This document shows, piece after piece, positions 60,601-64,000 of a DNA stretch of 64,000 nucleotides (position 1 is the stretch's first letter; each line of letters opens with the position of its first letter). A model generated the notes under the pieces. The model was not told the DNA's origin. It searched no databases and worked only from the letters and a program-made list of their open reading frames with translations. Both the position numbers and the translations under genes were made by a program. This stretch comes from Thalassia testudinum (taxonomy: Eukaryota > Streptophyta > Magnoliopsida > Alismatales > Hydrocharitaceae), in NCBI GenBank assembly GCA_037157565.1, contig JAZHRO010000073.1, positions 15,506,501-15,570,500 of the forward strand, written 5' to 3'.

Positions 60601-62053
60601 TCTGCTCCAAGAATTTGACATTGAGATCGGCGATAAAGCCGAAGCCCAGAATGTTGTAGCTGATCACCTTTCCAGACTAGACCCTGACCATATTGGACTT
60701 ACTCTACCGATCAATGAGATTTTTCCTGATGAGCACCTATTGGCAATAAATGTGGCAAGTGGACCATGGTATGCCGACATTGCCAATTACCTTGCTTCTG
60801 GATCCCTTCCACGTGGCTGGCCTAAAAACCAACGTGAGCATCTCATGGCAGAAGCAAAGTATTATTTCTGGGATAATCCACTTCTTTTTCGGATAGGTGC
60901 TGATCAAATCATCCGTCGCTGTGTTCCTGACAGCGAATTCCCCAGTGTGCTATCCTTCTGCCACAATCAGGCCTGAGGAAGCCATTTCTCTTGGAGGAAA
61001 ACTACAGCCAAGGTGTTGTAGTGCGGTTTCTTTTGGCCCTCCCTACACCAGGATGCACACAATTATGCCAAGCATTGCACTAGGTGACAGTCGTTAGGGT
61101 CAATGTCACGTCGTGACATGATGCCCTTACAACACATCCTAGCTGCAGAAATCTTCGACAGTTGGGGAATTGATTTCATGGGTCCCTTTCCTCCTTCCAA
61201 CGGCTTCGAATTCATCCTCGTGGCCGTTGACTATGTTTCGAAATGGATCGAGGCTATTCCCGCACATCGTGCTGACCATATTATATCCACTCGCTTTGTC
61301 AAAGACCACATCTTTGCACGCTTTGGGATCCCTCGAGCCATTATCTCTGATGGAGGAAGCCACTTTACCCATGCATCTTTTCGGCCACTTCTGAGGAAAT
61401 ACGGAGTCCACCATCGTATCGCATCTTCGTATCATCCTCAGACGAACGGCTAGGCAGAGGTGTCGAACCGGCAAATCAAGCAGATTCTCCATAAAATGGT
61501 TCGGCCTGACTGTAAGGATTGGTCCGACAAGCTAATTGACGCACTTTGGGCATATCGGACCACCTTTAAGGCTCCCCTTGGTATGTCTTCATATAGAATC
61601 GTTTACGGGAAGCCTTGTCCTTTGCCCGTGGAGTTGGAGCACCGTGCTTATTGGACGGTTCGCCAATGTAACCTCGACCCAGACCTATGTGGTCGAGAAA
61701 GGAAACTCCAATTCCAGGAGCTGGAAGAGCTTTGTCGTGAAGCCTATGATTCTGCTTTAACTTTCAAGCAACGCACTAAGGCTTTTCACGACAGTCGTAT
61801 TCGGCGGAAAGAATTTGAGCCATCTTAGCAAGTTTGGCTCTATAATGTCCAACTCAAATTCTTTCCAGGGAAACTGACATCCAAATGGACTGGTCCTTTC
61901 CTGGTCTCGAGACCATTTCCCAACAGGGCCGTTGAGATCGAAGATCCCAAATCTGGGCATAAATTTATGGTCAACGGGCAGCATTTGAAACCCTATCTGA
62001 CTCATGAACCTGCCCCCGTTGGAGAAACCGTTGCCCTGCTGGAGGGTAACTAA
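57631..62053 (+). pseudogene. Element E pol: protease, RT, RNase H, integrase
   Basis: Opens with Pro-rich sequence and the Athila marker ITTRSGK (57857-57877). Protease: LLDLGSSINLIP with the active-site Asp codon at 58316, CPIILGRPFLA later; TAG at 58958. RT in an open stretch 58967-59992: WRVCVDYRKLN, FLDGFSGYN, RRMPFGLCNAPAT, but the catalytic motif reads FKDD (59888-59899) instead of FMDD. TAG at 59990, frameshift near 60070. RNase [25 protein letters not shown]; a 2-base loss near 60534 removes the Asp of the TDH motif and shifts frame. Integrase: finger damaged (TAG twice, 61018 and 61095 area), DDE codons 61172, 61349 and 61457 all present, with TAG at 61451. Ends LLEGN, TAA 62051. 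Confidence 0.9.
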
Positions 62054-62097
62054 TTCTTTGCCTCATTCTGAGTCCAGCTGGGGACGTTAAATTCAGT

Positions 62098-62116
62098 GCT
62101 TGTTGGGAGGCACCCC
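62098..62116 (+). other. Post-pol motif of element E
   Basis: GCTTGTTGGGAGGCACCCC, 45 bases after the pol stop. Confidence 0.6.
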
Positions 62117-62297
62117 AACAACACTCACTATCCACCATCACTTTTCACTTCACTATCACGATCACTTCACTTTTCACTTCACTACCCACCATCCACCCAC
62201 CCTACCACCCTGCTGTATACCCTACACCTCAGCTCTCGTTAACCGATCTTTCGTCCTTTCTCTACCTTTCCCTGCATGCATATGAGGACATAGCATC

Positions 62298-62318
62298 GTT
62301 TGGCATGGGGGGGGGTGG
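62298..62318 (+). promoter_or_regulatory. Internal polypurine-tract-like block, element E
   Basis: GTTTGGCATGGGGGGGGGTG, preceded by GAGGACATAGCATC; about 1.08 kb before the true tract. Confidence 0.45.
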
Positions 62319-62359
62319 ACAGGCATCCTTAGGATCTGGGTATTTTAGGGTATCATGCA

Positions 62360-62364
<5 letters not shown>

Positions 62365-62392
<28 letters not shown>
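62365..62392. repeat. (TA)n microsatellite
   Basis: Uninterrupted TA dinucleotides, 28 bases. Confidence 0.9.
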
Positions 62393-63381
62393 ATGATGTT
62401 TAGTAATGATTTGAAGACTGAAGCAAATATACAATAAGTGTTTATGGATATTCAACCACTGTTTTGAAGACTTTCCAGGCCACAGAAGCTTGATTCGCTC
62501 AGGCTCGGCTTAATTCACTTGAGCATTGACAAAATAGATCGGAATCTCTGCTAACTAAGGATGTATTCTTGTACCTGAGACACCAGTACAGGATCCGTTG
62601 GTTTGCTTCTACTTGAGAGCCTAAGTAATCTTGGTTCACACTACACACATCAGGAAAGACCAAGTGAACATAAGATCCAACCCTAGTGTTCATTAGGGAA
62701 GGTGGAGTCCTTACCTGTGCGCGCAGGTAGACTCTTTATCCCAGGCTTTAGTCTTGTGTTTAGGAGAGACTCTTTCCAACAAAAAGGAACCCTCCCACCA
62801 AAAAAAAAGTGTGCTCCCCCAAATAATATTGTAAGAGATATACTGACACGTGTTTCAAAAAAAAAAAAAGATGCAAATAAGTCAGTATATCTCACAAATG
62901 TTTGTAAAGTCTTCGCCCTACAAGAAGTTCTTCAGGGCAGGTTACAAATACCTTGTTTTCTTTGAGCCACAAATGTCAGAAAATGGGAGTTGAGTTTCCA
63001 TCATCTTTTTAAGGGTCAATCTGAAGACATGAGCTGAAACTGGGACCAACCTGTACTTAAAAATTCATGAAACCCTGGGCTTGAGTCTTAATGTTCATCT
63101 AGTCAATCTTGATTCTTCACTAAGCACAAGCCATAACCTCTTGAGCTCTCGAGTATGGCAAAAACCTCCTGGGTCCTAGAAAACGTACCTAAGGTTTAAA
63201 TATCAAGAGTCCTGGTTAGTTGAGAGATGATCTATGTCATGTGAGACTTAAAGTACTAGTAGTCTTCTCTATAATTGGTTCTCAGAATATCCAACAATAA
63301 ACACACCTATGATGCCTCAGGAGAAAATCTTCAGCTCATAGATCATTTCTAAATACAATACAAAAAATGTTTTGCTAGGGA

Positions 63382-63406
63382 CTAGCAAAAGATAGGCATG
63401 GGGGTA
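63382..63406 (+). promoter_or_regulatory. Polypurine tract of element E
   Basis: CTAGCAAAAGATAGGCATGG then GGGTA; same as in C. Defines the start of the 3' LTR. Confidence 0.85.
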
Positions 63407-64000
63407 TGATTGCACCACAAAAATACACCTGCAAGTGTGTCGTCTTGTGCTATTTCCTAGCATTACTAGTGCATATTAGGTAGACATTGTCGCATTGCAA
63501 AAATACACGCATGCTACATGGATGGCCTTGCATTTAATTGAGAGGGGAGGAGAGTAAATAAATGGCCTTGCATTTAACATTTTTTCCTCAAGTGCATCTT
63601 TGCAAAATTCACCATCTTTTTATTTTTCATTTCTACTTAACTTTGAATTCTTCCCGCGACTACATGGATGGATGGACCTTCCTCCTCGCACCATTCCCTG
63701 CTCAGGCCCTTCCCTGCGGCAGCCTGCCCTGCACAGCCATGCTGAGGCATGCATAGCCAGGGCATGGCTGTGCATGCCTTCTTCTTTAAAAGAGCTCAGC
63801 AGCCTTCTTCCAATGATAGCCTGGCCCTCCCCATGAAAAGAACCCACACAGCAGCTCCACTTCTTCTCCAGGCCGTCCCCTCCCCTCTCCCTCCATACGC
63901 AAGACCTCCTCCTCAAAGGAGCCACTCTGCAGGCAGGAGTCATCACTGTGGTGCACACCCACCATCGTGAAACCACCATCGCCCAGCTCATCAAAGAGCC
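63407..64000 (+). repeat. Element E 3' LTR, incomplete at window end
   Basis: Starts TGATTGCACCACAAAAATAC. A short duplicated phrase 'atggccttgcatttaa' occurs at about 63520 and 63561. A TATA-like TTTAAAAG sits at 63785-63792. The remaining LTR, including R and U5, is outside the window. Short ORFs (63562-63994) on either strand lack support. Confidence 0.75.

Larger units (their letters stand above)
62054..63381 (+). other. Element E 3' non-coding region
   Basis: Contains the post-pol motif (62098-62116), an imperfect CACTTTTCACTTCAC repeat (62136-62190), the internal polypurine-like block (62298-62318), a (TA)n run (62365-62392) and A-runs near 62797 and 62857. No envelope-like ORF. Confidence 0.7.
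54623..64000 (+). mobile_element. Element E, Athila-type, right end outside window
   Basis: Primer-binding site, leader, gag, pol, 3' non-coding region, polypurine tract and the start of a 3' LTR in order on the plus strand. Best-preserved coding capacity in the window, but with stops in gag and pol, at least three frameshifts and a changed RT catalytic motif. Confidence 0.85.

Overview
The window reads as repeat-rich heterochromatin of a seed plant, most likely a flowering plant with a large genome. I found no host gene, CRISPR array or bacterial feature. Nearly everything recognisable is Ty3/gypsy LTR retrotransposon of the Athila type: retropepsin, reverse transcriptase, RNase H and integrase with no chromodomain, an ITTRSGK-type motif between gag and protease, and primer-binding sites complementary to the 3' end of tRNA-Asp. 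I name the elements A to H. All are damaged by stop codons, frameshifts and lost catalytic residues.

Layout. 1-131: end of an H-type LTR. 350-2989: probable solo LTR G, same family as B and D. 3000-4514: inverted arm containing a truncated A-type LTR. 4515-10786: element A, a pol-deleted Athila derivative whose protease remnant runs into an acidic repeat ORF; it is interrupted by unit H (about 7360-9702). A's right LTR begins at 10130 and is split by element C (10787-36584, plus strand, duplication TGCAA) and resumes at 36585-37296. C is itself split in its leader by element B (13425-27433, minus strand, duplication GGGGC). 37297-39538: inverted-repeat arm plus AT-rich spacer. 39539-43980: 5' LTR, primer-binding site and leader of element F, same family as C, with a tandem duplication and a cluster of AGACGTCT-like palindromes in its LTR. 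43981-51588: element D, minus strand, same family as B, inserted in F's leader and missing its 5' half. 51589-54614: a palindrome of about 3 kb whose right arm ends 8 bases before a primer-binding site. 54623-64000: element E, plus strand, the most readable gag-pol, with its 3' LTR running off the window.

Insertion order supported by target-site duplications: A, then C into A's LTR, then B into C's leader. Independently, F, then D into F's leader. The D-palindrome-E junction is a rearrangement rather than a clean insertion.

I do not see a new gene system. The most interesting signals are structural: the palindrome and E's apparently unlike LTR ends; a second polypurine-tract-like block after pol in five elements; a hairpin on the primer-binding site whose 3' arm copies tRNA-Asp sequence; and the acidic-repeat ORF in element A. 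Percent identities, phylogeny and dating were not computed.
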